A stretch of 64,000 bases of DNA from contig BCKQ01000001.1 in the NCBI GenBank assembly GCA_001600695.1, positions 3,916-67,915 of the forward strand, in the 5' to 3' direction. Below, piece by piece: positions 24,130 to 37,383 of this stretch (its first letter is position 1; every line of letters begins with the position of its first letter). Position numbers and translations under genes: made by a program. The DNA is from Ascoidea asiatica. Its lineage: Eukaryota; Ascomycota; Saccharomycetes; Ascoideales; Ascoideaceae. The notes under the pieces were generated by a model. It did not search any database. It was not told where the DNA came from and was given only the letters and a program-made list of their open reading frames with translations.

Positions 24130-26051
24130 TATATAGATATAGTGCAAACAGTTTGGAAAATGACATATTTCGTTGAGATAATGAGTACTCATGTACTTAA
24201 AAAGTTGTTAAAGGACCAATAAGCATTAGTTTGATTCAATTGCAACTGTTACAGATATTAGCGAACTTGATTCTTTTAATGTTGATAACTAACGTTTATC
24301 ACATATTGGGAAAGCTACGTATCCTGATTCGCAATTTGAATATATCAAACACTTGTTTGTCGACCAAGTACAATTGAAGCAAAACTTTACTACAATAATA
24401 TTTATTCCTAACATAAATTCTTTCCCTTATGAAATTCAGATTTGGAAATTAATTTATCTGATTATGAGTTTATTTTAGATCTTATGCGCCTGCCATCCAA
24501 AATCATTGTTCGAAAGAAGCTATGAACACGAAACTAATAAATTAAACATCTTGATGTGGTTCAGCGGACTGATTCTTGACCAAAAAATGCCAACGTATTT
24601 GCGGCAGGAAGAATATTTAATAAGAAAGTTGGTACTATCAATTTAAATCTTAAGAATACATCAAGACTTGTTCTCGATGCTCAATTTGCAAAGTTTCATC
24701 ATCTAACACTAATTTCAATTCGGTACTCCTGTTTTGAATAGGGGCACTTTATAATTCCACTTTTATATGCTGCACGCTACCGAGTTAAGACTAAAACACT
24801 TGATATATGAAGAGAATCTCGTCCTGCTCCAATTCTTCAAGATAATCATTTTGTGAGAACAAAAAAGGGATTTAATGCTGAATTTAACACACAATATGTT
24901 AAATTCACAAAATGTGTTTATGTGCTAAGACAATCACCTTTAACATTATTCCCTCACTTTAAAAACATTCTACGACAGTTAAGATGTACTCAACTACTTG
25001 TCATGATTTTTTATGTAATACCATGTGAGGTAATATAGTGTAGCGGCGCAGACCTGGAGTCATGAATTTGGGGGAGAGTCTAGTAGTACAAGCCCTGTTC
25101 ATAAGGCCCTGTACCTATGATGACTACACGACAAAGGAATGCCTATTGGGATACTGTCTCGGGCATAGTATTTTCATGAGGCCATTCAATAGGCCTCAGT
25201 CGTCCAGTTGTACTGGATTACAAGTTATATTGATCAAGTATTCCCTACCGAGAGCCTTAACAGTGAATATAGATTGTCTACATACATGTTATGATATGCA
25301 GAATGGAGATACTTGAAGTACTCTCCAGGTACAAAGTTCCATGACATTGGTCAGATCCACTGGCCTGCTCAGGATTAGGTAAGTGATTACATAATCAGGA
25401 AGACCGGAACTTGATTGCGGTATAGTCGAGTGGAGCTGATATAGCAACAGCGTAGTGGGGTGGTTTCAGGTTCCAATTACTAATGGTTGAAAGCAATTAT
25501 TAGCTCATATTTTTCTGTGAGGGGCTAATATGCGGTTGTGGCAGAAGTGATGTCGTGACATGCTTAACTGTTCTTGGCAAACAAGGTGATCTCATGGGGT
25601 TGATGGGGGTAACAGATTACTGATTAGCTTCCACAAGTTGATTGGCTACTTGGACAGCAATGTAGCAACTGATACCAAAATTCCCTGTAGGTTCCATCAA
25701 ACCGAAATTCTACTTCTACCTTCTATCAAATTGTAGGTGCACAGTACTAAGTTGTAGTTTGTGATTACCAGACGCAAATTTAGCCCAAAATTTTACAGCT
25801 AGGAAGTGATATCCTCCTTCATTTTGGGCTTTCCAATAGCAACCGTTTTGCTATACCTAAGGGAAATAGCTACCAAGATCTATAAGATATATTTCTTGCT
25901 GATGAATGTCCAAATTAAGATAAATAGGCCTAGGATTCTCTATATTTTTATATAAATTATTATATATAAGAGTATGGAAATAAATAAATATGAATACTAA
26001 TAATGAGAATAATATTCAACACTACTATCAAACCACTGCGGTTTTAAACCG
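24130..26051. other. Degenerate copia remnant interrupted by about 0.9 kb of foreign-looking sequence
   Basis: From 24,130 to about 25,030 there are scraps of coding sequence in several frames, probably the integrase tail and start of reverse transcriptase. From about 25,039 to 25,930 the composition changes to a less AT-rich, low-coding sequence, compatible with a solo LTR or another insertion. Coding remnants of reverse transcriptase resume at about 26,052. No target duplication could be confirmed. Confidence 0.4.
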
Positions 26052-26870
26052 TCAAGTCGTTTACTGCTCGCCTTCTATGTGCATGATTCAATAATCTGAG
26101 GGAAAATCTTAAGGATGTTTCGACTTTTGTGGACAAATTGAAAACCAAGTTATCAATCAATGGAACCTCTTTTGGCGGTTCTCTCGCTTTGCATTTGTCA
26201 TCGAACGATGGTGAAATCGTAATGACCTCGGATCCTATTACCACTAGCATCCTACAAATATGCAAATTTGTTGAACCACCCCCATCACCCTGCCCTTATT
26301 TAAATCTTGATAAGTCACAAATCATGTTCAATGCTCAAGATAAAAGTATTTATCACCAAATTGTTGGTTCATTAGTTTGTTTGGCCACTCATACTCTTCT
26401 TGATATTTCTTTTGCTACTCATGAACTAATCAAACGTAATTCATGCCCTTCAAGAAATGAAAAACTCTGGCCAAAAATCTTCTTAGATATCTTAAAAGAT
26501 CAACTAACTTTGAATAGAAATTGAAACAAATAAATGCCAAAACAATGGATCTTTACACAGATAGTTCTCATTAACAGATGGTATTGGAAGGTACCTTTTA
26601 ACCTATCGTGCTAATGTGGTGGCATCTTGGAAATTTACAATAGCTGGCACACTTGGCCTTCATCAGTTTATCAAGCAGAAATTATTGTGGCCAAAATAGC
26701 GGCTAGGCTTATCTTTTATCAACTTTGTTTCATAGAAGAAATTGAAACTGAAATCAAACATTATTCACCTTACAATATCACAGTTCATATACCTGTATTA
26801 GTGCATGAATTCTCGATTTTGAAAAGTCAGTCTTCCTTAGGCAACATTACAATCAGATAAACATTACTAC
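26052..26870 (+). pseudogene. Old copia element: end of RT and RNase H remnant
   Basis: The frame has IYHQIVGSLVCLATHTLLDISFATHEL (split here as YHQIVGSLVCLATH and LLDISFATHEL), the well-known connection between copia reverse transcriptase and RNase H. Next is NSCPSRNEKLW, then, after a stop, a frame with DLYTDSSH and, shifted again, YRANVVASWKFT, which corresponds to the start and the SWKS-type strand of RNase H. It is the last recognisable piece of the plus-strand element that begins near 19,137. Confidence 0.7.
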
Positions 26871-27463
26871 ATAATCCTACAAAGTTTATGTTATTCAACA
26901 TTTCTTATACTTCTTTTAATTTGAATCCTCCTCATACGAAGACGAATAGTTCAAAAACTTTTATACTCCAACGCTATCTGCGAATTCGAAAATTTTAAAA
27001 CCCTATTGATTTCTATTTTTTCCTCGCATCGCCCAATTTTGCTGTACTGTCAATTATTTGTTTTTGTGCTACTGCACACTTTACTTAGAGTATCCTTACT
27101 TGAAAAAAGTTTCTTTTTCTTTGAATTCTATTCTAAATCTTGCCCTACATAAGATATTACTTTTTTTTTATCCAGATGAATTGACTCAAACCAGCCTGGC
27201 AAAGTTAGGATATTAGACTTTAAGGAGCAGGTCATTCATTTTGACCCACTAATATAGGAACTCTTCCTCTGAGGCAGCCATATCGTTTTTTATACTTCAC
27301 GCATGTTATGTCCTAAAACTTTTTTTTGATTATTAATATACAACTACACAAAACAAAGTTTGTCCTCTCTTCTTTGAGCAAATGAGATCAAGAACGTTTT
27401 CCATCTGAGCTTTCTGAGAGCAGAGCTACTGTGTTGTCGAGTAACTCTCGCGATTGGTGTGTG
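26871..27463. other. Gene-less spacer
   Basis: AT-rich sequence between the old copia remnant and the LTR cluster. I see nothing recognisable in it. Confidence 0.5.
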
Positions 27464-27803
27464 TGGATGCATAGTGCATCATATGCAACTATGAAACTAG
27501 AATTGAAATTTGTTTTTGCGTTTTTATTTTTGGTTTATTGTTTGCTTTTCAATTTGTTTATTTTGCTTGTTAAATTGAGACACCCTATGTATATGTTAAA
27601 AACCAAGTTCCACTAATCTGACTTTGGTTTTTATAGCAAACATTCTTTCGGGTGCTAATATATTGAAATTGCCTTAACTTCGAGAATACATTTTAAATGC
27701 TTTTTGTTAAAATCATCCTTGTCAACTAAATTTGGTTCTGCAAATTTAAAACTGCCATTTCGTAAAAAGGAAAGCTTAATAATTTGTTGGAAAATTTTTT
27801 TAG
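27464..27803 (+). repeat. Left part of an older LTR, interrupted by an insertion
   Basis: From TGGATGCATAGTGCATC onward this segment aligns with the first 330 bp or so of the LTR that starts at 27,804, including the shared strings TTGAAATTGCCTTAACTT and ACTGCCATTTC. It is cut off exactly where the younger element begins, so that element inserted into an older LTR of its own family. Its right part is not recognisable after 33,819. Confidence 0.7.
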
Positions 27804-28612
27804 TGATGAATATTGCATTGTTTGCAAATAATAAATTTCAACTCTAATTTACTTTTGAATTATGTTTTGTTTTATTTTTGTTTTTCAGTTTGTTTCTTTC
27901 ACGTGTTCCACTGTTACAACCAATGCATATGTTAGAAAAGAAGTTCCACATATAGGGTTTTCGGTTCAATATCAAACATTATTTTTGCTGGTAATAAAGT
28001 TAAATTGCCTTAACTTTCAAAAGGAAATTCAAATATTGTGTGTCGAAATTACTGTTATGAATTACAGTTGGTAGTCTTTTTATTAAAATTGCCATTTCTT
28101 GGAAGAAACAAGTTTAATATTTTGCTAAAAAATGTAATAGGTTTATTTTTGTTTGTGTTGGGATGATTTAAAGAAGAAAGTGGATGTATTTACTTGCTCA
28201 CCTCTCAGTGCTGGTTTTACGAACAGATTTTATTGCTGACCGATTATTTTGTTGGAGTCAACTTTTGGTTTTATTAGTTTGTTTCGGTTTTAGTTTTGCA
28301 AATTAACTTCATTTTAATTTTACAAATTAGTTTTGGTCTAAAATTGACATAAATAAGTTGAAATGTCTTTACTTATTTTATTTTATTTATTTATGTTTTG
28401 TGCTGAATTATTTTAGTTTATTATATATAATTGTTTATTGTATTATATACATTTAGTATTATTATTTTATTACTATTATTATTTTATTAACTTATTTTAT
28501 TAATAAATTAAAGCTTTTTTTAAGATCACGTTTTACATCTACGTTTTTTTGAAATGTTTGTTTTGGGTCTTGAAGGAGAACTAATCTTATTGTCTACCAC
28601 GAATTATCTTCA
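27804..28612 (+). repeat. 5' LTR
   Basis: Starts TGATGAATATTGCATTG and ends TTATCTTCA. It shares many colinear blocks with the 3' LTR, for example AATTGCCTTAACTTTCAA and GCCATTTCTTGGAAGAA. Confidence 0.88.
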
Positions 28613-28622
28613 TGGTAGCGCC
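28613..28622 (+). other. Primer-binding site for initiator tRNA-Met
   Basis: TGGTAGCGCC directly follows the LTR. This is complementary to the 3' end of yeast initiator tRNA-Met and identical to the primer site of Ty1. Confidence 0.9.
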
Positions 28623-28689
28623 ACTCATGATAGAACTAATCAAGTGGATGGGGTGATAATACTTTTGGAAGCATCATGGATGACAATAA

Positions 28690-31600
28690 TGATACAGATG
28701 AAGGGCTTCAGGAACCCAATAATCTTACCCGTCAACTAAAATTGACTTCAAAACGAAATGATGGTGGTACTTTAAAATTATGCTTTCAATTATGCTAAAC
28801 TTATTAGGGTTTCAAAATCTATATCTAAATGGATTTTATGGTATGCTAACTTTGCAAGATTTATTGCTATGTTGGGAATCAAAACTGTACTACAAAAAAG
28901 GATTCCTTTCACTGAATTTGATGATAATATTTCATTTATATTAAATCATATTTTTACTCTTTGCGTTGCTGATAGTCCCGCAGGAGTGTTAGACCCTTTA
29001 GCTTAGGGAGTACTTAATTTGAGAAACTTGGTTGCCAGGGTACGAAAATCTAGGATGGTATTTGAGATTTTAGCACATTAGATAAGCTTTCTTTTTCAGG
29101 AAAAGATGTAAATGAATTCATTATGAAAGTAAATGCAAAGGTGCTGAATCTGAGGTTTCATATGCACCTATTCTTAGCTATATTCTACCAGGTTTATGTA
29201 CTTGTATGGTTGTCTTAAGAACGATTATTTGAGCTCAAAATTCTAAGCTACCGTTGGGTGAGTTGTTTAATACATTGATCACAATGACTGAGGATATTGA
29301 TGCAAATCATGGAACTAAAGGAGATTCAGATTTGGGTATCAACAATGTTAATAACAATGGTAAAAAAGAAAAGATAGAGAAAAATTCTAACAAGAAGAAA
29401 TTTTATGGAAAAAGTTTTCATTGTGGTGTCGTTGGTCATAGGAAGGCTCAACGTTTTATGTGAAAACAAGAAAATGGCAATGGTAATAGTGATTATAGAG
29501 CAGGGTTTGAAGCAAATTTCACAGAACTTCTAAGATTAGATGCTAATTTAGATGCTTCCAAAAATTGTACTGAAATTAATAATATAATTATAGATTCAGG
29601 AGCGGGTTTATCTATTACAGGTAATAGATTATTATTACATGATATTTATGATGATAAAGATTCATCATTGAATTTCAAAGGTCGAACAGGTAAAGGTTTA
29701 ACACCACAAGAAGTTGGTACATTAGTTTTAGTTAAAGATGAAGCTGAAATTAAGATTAAATGTTATTATTTTCCTCAAATCAGACATACATTTGGTACTG
29801 TAACCGATTTAGAAGATAAAAAGTAAGTGTTTCAAGAATAAAACTTATCTTTGGCAAAGATAAACATAATTTTATTCCTATTTTTGATAAAAATAGAGTT
29901 TGGAATAATGATAAGAAAAATATTAAGAAACCAAATGTTTTGGTAAATAATGTAAACTTGCATAGTGCATTAGGACATATCAATAAAGATACAATTATGA
30001 AAAGTATAAATCATGGTTTGTTTGTTGGTGTTAAGGAGTCTGATATCAAGGAGATTAAAAATCTTGAATGTCAAGTATGTGGTCTAGGAAAGGCAGAAAA
30101 GTTTACTAATAGAGGTTCGAGTATGCTAGACCAAATGGCATTATTTCCATGGGAAGTTGTGCATAGTGATATAGCTGGTCCATTCAAAACCATGAATTAC
30201 TCTTATTTTGCTACATTCACACATGAATTCGCTAGTTATTGTTATACAATACCAATTCAAAATACAGCGGAAGTGCTAAAAATTTTGATAATTTAATCGG
30301 ATTGGTTGAAACTCAGTAAAAAGTTAGATTCAAAAGGATTCATGGCGATAATGGTGCTGAATATACATCAAAAGAGATGAACTTTATTTGGATTAAGGCA
30401 GGAATTTTACAGAGTTTTACTACTCCTTATACTCCCGCTTCAAACAATTTTGCAGAAAACGGAAATACTATTTTAGTTAGAGAGGGAAAGGTTTAATTAG
30501 CTGGTATTCAGAAATTAAAATCCAGGTTAAAGCAATTTTTCTTCGAAACAATTATATATGGAAACATGTTAAGAAATTGTACTTTCAACAATAGATTAGG
30601 AGACAGTCCATAGAATTACTTAACAGGTAAGGTACTTAACATTGGAAAATTTCATGATTTTAGATCAGAGGCTGTGGTAACGGAACTAAGTTTAAAAGAT
30701 AAAACGAAATCGAAAGCTGTTGTTGGTTATTATATAAGTCCTTCAACAAAATGTTTTGGAAGGAAATTTTTTACTGAAAGTCTAAATAAATGTATTGACA
30801 CTAAATATGTTAAATTTTTCAAAAATGGTACTGCCCAAGAAAATATCTATGACAGGTTTGAAAAAGAATGTGAAGATATTGATATGGAACTTGAAAATGA
30901 AAATAAATCGGGACCTAGAAGTAAAGATGTAATTACAATTGATAAAGATGATATCCACACAGGTCATAATGACAGAGAACAAATTAATATACTTCCAGAA
31001 TATGAAAATGTTGATGAAAATAAAGATTTATGTGATGGGTATAAAATTAAAAAAGGCTTGTGGTGGGGATTCTGATAAAGTTATTCCAAACACTTTCAGT
31101 CTGATCTTGTTAATGCTAAAGAAACCATATCTATAAATTATAGATCAACATCATCTAGGACTGTAAATCATTTTGAAGTCAAGATAACAAGCCTGTAATA
31201 AAGAAAGATGTTTCTAGCCTACACAAGCACGAAATCAAATTCTTACCTAATGGCTTAGGCATTGAAACTTTGTATGAGTATTTACCTGATGATATCTTGA
31301 TGATAAATAATATTAATCCAGTTGTTATTCCATAGTTAGTTACTCGAGCTGCGTCTTCAGAATAAATTTTAAAGTGGAAAGATGCATAGATTCTGAGATT
31401 GAAAGCTTAGAACTTCATAGTACTTACAGTAAGCCATTCGACGACATTGATGCTTGGAAAGGAAGACTATTACAACTAAATGCGGTTTCTATATCAAAGG
31501 CAGTAGCGCGGTGTATTCAAAGGCGAGCTAGTGGCTTTACGTAGTCATCAACATGGTCATCTCTATCATGCCACATATGCTCTCACATTATATACGGCTA

Positions 31601-32860
31601 TGTTAAATATATGTACTGAATTGTTCTTGAAGAAAAAGTTAGTTTAAAATCTGATGGACAATTCCACTGCTTACCTAAATGCTGAACTTGATCAAGATAT
31701 TTTTATATATGTGCCTGATCATATAAGTGGAGCAGATGGTATAACTAGAATAGAAAAATTGCAAAAGGTATTGTATGGTTTGAAACAAAGTGGTAGAATA
31801 TGGTACTCAACCATAGCTGCTTTTGTTAAAGAAAATAATTTCGAGGTTTCACCCATTGCCCCTTCTGTTTATTTAGGGAAGCAAAATTGAGAAATTATTG
31901 CTTTAGTAATACGCTTTGTTGAGGATATGGTATTTATGACTAAAGGTGAGGAGGTGTTTAAGAACCTTATGAATATTAATAAAAACAAATTCAAGTCTAG
32001 AATTACACTTAAACATTCTGATGGTACGCGCATGTGGTTATGGTTTAATGTTGAAAAGATTATTAACCCAAATGGATCAATTAAACAAATGAAATTATCC
32101 TTAGCCGATAATATCACAAAGTTGTGTAAGGCTAATGATTGTATTAATGATAAAAAACATACTCCAATTGACACTAGCTTTTATTATGTGTTAGTTGATA
32201 AAAAACTGGATTATAATCAAGATACATATACATTAGCAAAATTTGTCGGGAATTACAGATCAATTGTTGGTTCGTTATTGTATATAAGCAATAGAAGTAG
32301 TCCAGATATCTCTTATTCTGCTCAATCTATGACTAGATTTTGTAAACTTGCACATCCAAAATTATTTAAAAAATAGAAAATAAAAAGAATTATTTATATT
32401 TCTCAAAAACAGAAGCTTTGAAATTTGAATATCATAGTAATACTAGCCCAATTAACAGTTATTGTGATGCAGCTTTTTCAACTGATCCAAATTCTAGAAA
32501 GAGTACTCTCAGTATTATATCAAAGTTGGTAAATAATTCAAACATTTCAGGGCGTTATAAAGTTACTCCTCTTGTATGTACTCCAGCAACCAAAACTGAA
32601 ATTCACGGTTAGATGAAGTATTCAAAAGAAGCAATATAGTTAAAAGAAATCAAGTTATTGTTAAATTATAATGTTAACTAAAGTATTGTTGTTTATTATT
32701 ATAATGAAGGTTCAATAACTTTATCAGGAAGAGAAAATGTGAACTGTAGGAACAAACATTAAGGAAGATATCAACATTCGTACAATAAAATTCATTCATA
32801 TCAAATCTGAGTTGATGGTGGCATATATTTTCATGTTCAAGAAACGTATTGCAAATTATT
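28690..32860 (+). pseudogene. Gag-pol remnant of the LTR element
   Basis: Gag pieces lie at about 28,690-29,460 and end in a knuckle-like CGVVGH that has lost its outer Cys residues. Protease has IIIDSGAGLSITG (about 29,585). The integrase zinc region has LHSALGHINKDT and CQVCGLGKAEK (about 29,958-30,100). The integrase core has VVHSDIAGPF (about 30,157), IHGDNGAEY (about 30,340) and a FAEN-type Glu (about 30,452). Reverse transcriptase shows DNSTAYLNAELDQDIF (about 31,660) and VLYGLKQSGRIWY, but the catalytic YVDD has become FVEDM (about 31,920). RNase H shows YCDAAFSTDPNSRKST (about 32,460). More than ten stops or frameshifts interrupt it. Confidence 0.85.
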
Positions 32861-32910
32861 CCTCAAAAGCGTTTGGTTATTAATTATTTTAAATATAAAT
32901 TAAGGAAGTA

Positions 32911-33814
32911 TGATGAATATTGTACTGTTCGCAACTAATCAATCCTAATTCCAATTTGTTTTTGATCTAGGTTCTGATTTATTTTTTATTTTCAATTTGA
33001 TTCTTTCACATATTCCACTGTTAAAACTAATTCATATGTTAGGAAAGAAGTTTATAAATAGGGTATTGGGTTTTATATCAAAGATAATTTTGGCTGGAAA
33101 TAAAGTGAAATTGCCTTAACTTTCAAGACGAAGTTTTAATATTATAGCTCAAAATTACCCTTTTGAATTAACGTTGGTACTGTTTTCTTTAACTAGCCAT
33201 TTCTTGGAAGAAGAAGGTTTGATATTTTGCTGGAAAATGTAATTGGTTTATTTTTGTTTTTGTTCGGATGATTTAATGTAGAAAGTGGTTATATTTAATT
33301 GGTGATCACTCAGTGCTGCGTTTATGAACTAATTTTATTGGTTAGTGATTATTTTCTTGTTTCCAACTTCTGGCTCTATTCCGTCAAAGGTCAATTTGAT
33401 TTTGAGGTTATTCGATTTGGTGGTTTTTATTAATCAAAACCAATTTGCTCTTAATTTTTTTTTACCTTTTTGTTATTATGTTGTTTGTGTTTTGGTTTTT
33501 CAAATGAATTTTCTTTTTAATTTACAAACTAGTTTGGATTTAAAATTAATATAAAAAAGTGCAAATTTGTTTATTGTTTTGAACTTATTTGTTTGTACTT
33601 TGTTTTGAATTATTTTAATTGATTATAAATAATGGTGTACCATAGCCTCTACATTTACTAATATTGTTTTATTCTTATTACTGTCTCATTGATTATTTTA
33701 ATGATAAATTAAAGCGGTACTTAAAATAAAGTTTTACAAATAAGTGTTTTATAAATGTCTTTTTTGAGGTTGTGTGTAGAACATGTACACACGCGTTGCC
33801 ACCAATTCCTTTCA
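32911..33814 (+). repeat. 3' LTR
   Basis: Starts TGATGAATATTGTACTG after a purine-rich tract and ends CCTTTCA before the TTTAG duplication. It is about 95 bp longer than the 5' LTR because of internal insertions in T-rich parts. Confidence 0.85.
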
Positions 33815-33819
33815 TTTAG

Positions 33820-34406
33820 TGATTGTACGCTTTTGACCATTAAATAAAGAAACACCACCCATTTAAATAGCCAAGGGAATAAGCGTTTTTATTAGGCGAT
33901 ATTAATGTAAAATGATTTCACGGGCTTCAGGTTTTTATTGGCAGCGTTCCGCGTTAAAAGGCATTCGAAGCATACTCAATTTCTTTATTTTTTTTAATTA
34001 GAAACACTTTCCAAATAGATTGATTTTATTCTTTTCTTATTAATTTGTTTCTATTTTAATTTCGAAAAACTATTAGTTTTTTTATTTTACCATAGAGTAT
34101 TGTTTTCGAAACAATCAAATTTTATCAAAAATGTTTTATTTATTTAATGTTGTTAATTTATTTTAATTTTCGACTTATGTTAATAGTCTTTTATATATTA
34201 ATGATGTTAAGCTTTAATTCAAATTATCTTTCACATTTGAGTTTTATGAAAAAGCTTGTTTGAAAACTTACAAAAAAAAAACTTTTTGTCCGCCACTTAA
34301 TATTCCTCACCTATAAATGACGGTTAATTTAGGCATTTATTTAGTAATGTTATTAAACCGATATCGTCTTAAATAAATCGGAACAAAGGTGGCATTTAAA
34401 AGTTTG
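33820..34406. other. Gene-less AT-rich spacer
   Basis: AT-rich DNA between the 3' LTR and the next LTR copy. No gene or repeat is visible. Confidence 0.5.
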
Positions 34407-37383
34407 TGACCAATATTGCATTGTTGGCAATTAATAATCTTTAATTATAAAATGTTTTGATTTTTCCATTTCATGTTTTTGGTTTTCAATTTGTTTATCT
34501 CACGTGGTCGTTTTTACCACCAATGTTTATGTAATTAAGGTGATATACATCTATGGCTTTAAATATTATTTCAAACATTATTTTGGATGGCAACAAATGT
34601 GAGTTGCCTTAGTTTTTTGAACGCATGCCAAATATTGTATGGTAAAATTATTTTTATTATTTAAAGTTGGTAGTGTTTTCTGTAAATTTACATTTCGTGG
34701 AAAAGGCAACTTTAATATTTGGCTACAAAGTACCATCAGTTTATGGGTTTTCTTGGACCATTTACAATATAAATTGATTATATGTAATTGGTCAATTTTC
34801 AGCTGTGGTTTTATTAGCTCAATTTATTTGTCGGTATTTCGGTTCTTGAACTGAACTTTTGTTGTTTTTAGTTCAAAGGTCAATTTGGTTTTGAGGTTGT
34901 TATATTTCATGAGTTTGTTTAATCTGGATTCAAATTTTGATTTATAATTTGAGTTTGACTTAGATTTAGATTTTGATTATTATTTCCATTATTGTTCTCA
35001 GCCATGTTTTGATTTTGATTTGAATTTGAAATCATTTTTGGTACTGCTGAATTTTTAGTTGACAATATGATTTTTAAAAACGGCAAAAAAAAAGTTCAAT
35101 TAAGAAAACAGTAGTTATATTTATAGGTCATATATGCTTTATGAATAATTCACCGCAATGAAGGAATTAAAAAAGTTATATTTGATTATATTTTAAAATC
35201 ATTAAATTATAAAGGATTAAGTAACTGAGTATTGAGGTACGTAAGTAATTGAAAAGGTGTGAAAAGTTACCAATATTTAAAATAGAACCAATTACCAAGT
35301 TTATTAGCAACGCGTAAACTCAAAAATATAAATAAATAAATTAAAATAATCATAAAATAAAATAATTATAAAATGAAAAAGAATAATCACAAAAACTCGT
35401 CCACCCACAAGCATGGTAGTACTTCGATAATCGTAGTAGCATTAAACTGGTCGTACCATAAATTTTGTAATACGTGAATTCACACCTCTAGACATCATTT
35501 AATTGCCACCAGCACGGGTTCAATCTTATAGCTCAGCCTCTTTTTCTGATGCCGCACACCTTCCGCCACTGCTTTCTGCTGTTCCTGGCAATGTTTTAAA
35601 CTTTGCCCTTAACTTTGGTATTTCTTTTTCACACCCCCAACTTCTAAACCTAAATTTCACTGTAACGAGTTGAATCTAAATTGGGAGAGAAATATAATAA
35701 TTGTGGAATTCCATAGATATTATAACAAAGGTAAAAATAAGATCCCTACTGTAATATGATGATAATTATAAAAATATCCAAATTGAAGATGCACTATTTG
35801 TAATAATATGTAATATCATTTTAATAAAAGTAATCTTCTTTTTCTTCTTCTCTTTGTGGCTTTTGATTCTTTTCAGTGAGACAGATAGCTATAATAATAT
35901 AAATACTGTAGAAACTTACTTCATGCATTACACTGAATACACGGACAATTATAAGTAATTTTTAATAAAACGTTTTCATTATTTCATTTAATTTTCTTCC
36001 TTTCACAATTCTTTATAAACTTTAATTCTGGTCAACCTGTTCAATCGTTTTCTTCAACTGGTTTACCTTATAAAATTCAAATTCAAATAATATTTTATTT
36101 GTAGATTTTGATATATTTCCTCGCAGTTGAGTTTTTTTGGATTTTTTTTATTAACGTCTTAAGATTCTCAACCATCCTACTCGCCCAATACCATAATCAA
36201 TAACACCACGTCTGGAGTTAATAAATAGCACCTCAACATGCTTCCTATCCAAATCCAAAGGTACAACCAACATAGTGTAACAAAAAGGGTGGTGATCCAA
36301 AAAAATAGATTTCTTATTTTAATTCCAGTATTTAATAAAATGATTTAAAATTTTTTATTGTTTATTAACTTTCAAGTCTTAAAATTGCTTCTTTGTTGCT
36401 TAATTATTCTGATAAATTAGAATGAATAAAAACAAAATATAAGACCATTAATATAGAATTGAAAGGCATGAAAAAAAAAGAGTTTTTTAAACTGTAGTAG
36501 AACGAGTAAAAACTAATTTTTGAAATTGTAAAATTTTGAAATATAAAATTTAAAAATAATTGTTAAGATAGTAAGCCTCTAAATCGTAAACCTGACAAAT
36601 TATTGTTCAAATTGTAAGCTTCCGTGTTGGTGGCGAAACTGTAAAAGTAACCTTGTTGGATTTTGAAGCTGACAGTGTGAAAGACACAACTGATTGATTT
36701 CACATGCAATCAATGGATATTGTTGTAAGAATTTCACCTGGGTATGCTGATGCTCAACCCTTGACCTATGAGACCAACTTGTTAAATATTGGCGACAATG
36801 GTTGTGTTTAAGAGCCTTGAGAGCTGGCTTGTGCAACGCCAATTTTGACCACTGAGGCGGAATTGTTGATTTTTGAGAGATAGTATGTAAAAATAAAATA
36901 TAAATCTGAAACATGTTTTTACTGGGAGGGGTACAACAACACTGGCGTTGATTTGATACAAAAATTGAAGAATGTTAAAGGATAGGCTGGAGCAGAATAG
37001 ACGGAAATTGAAACAGTGGGCGGATAAATGGCAACCGAAAGAAGTGATTTCAGTTTCATTTGCATTACTGCTTTACACATGTGTTTAAGTTTCTCAAAAT
37101 AATTTTATTTTTTTATTTTACAGATTAGCTTTTTTCAAATCAATATTGATTGGTTGAAGATCCTATACCTTGCTTCAAATTATTTTGATTTATTATCTAT
37201 AATTGTTTGTTATATGCTACACCTGTTTTAATATTATTTTATTACTACTTTCATTTTATCAATTTATTTTATGAATATTTTAGTGCTTAATTCAAAATTT
37301 TGTTGTACATCTAAATTGTTTTAAAATGGTTGTGTTAGGTCTTGAAAAAGAACATAGCTTATTGTCGGCCACAATTTGCTTCA
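34407..37383 (+). repeat. Third LTR copy, split by about 2.2 kb
   Basis: The first 0.5 kb (TGACCAATATTGCATTG to about 34,920) aligns with the start of the other LTRs. The last 0.3 kb (about 37,085-37,383, ending CAATTTGCTTCA) aligns with their end, including TTATTTTATTACTA and GTTTTAAAATGGTTGTG-like blocks near the LTR terminus. No primer site follows, so this is a solo LTR formed before or after the insertion. The flanking pentamers (GTTTG and GTGTC) do not match. Confidence 0.7.
34921..37085. other. 2.2-kb segment inserted in the solo LTR, unidentified
   Basis: Boundaries are approximate and come from where LTR similarity stops and resumes. Its left end has a minus-strand ATG with a short Asn/Gln-rich frame (MAENNNGNNNQNLNLSQ, from about 35,006), which resembles the start of a gag or of an Asn-rich yeast protein. 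The rest is AT-rich with short, slightly GC-richer patches at about 35,400-35,600 and 36,600-36,900. No terminal repeats or transposase are seen. Confidence 0.45.

Larger units (their letters stand above)
27804..33814 (+). mobile_element. Ty1/copia element with both LTRs, PBS and 5-bp target duplication
   Basis: Boundaries are set by four independent signs. LTRs begin TGATGAATATTG at 27,804 and 32,911. The left LTR ends in CA directly before TGGTAGCGCC. A purine stretch TTAAGGAAGTA precedes the right LTR. TTTAG lies directly outside both ends (27,799-27,803 and 33,815-33,819), the expected 5-bp duplication. The element is about 6.0 kb. The order gag, protease, integrase, RT, RNase H gives copia type. 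All ORFs are broken, so it is inactive. The LTRs differ in length (809 against 904 bp), so insertion is not recent. Confidence 0.9.

Noticed and set aside
32640-32910. Possible extra gene after RNase H
   Set aside because: Short broken frames continuing the RNase H remnant up to the polypurine tract. No independent coding signal.
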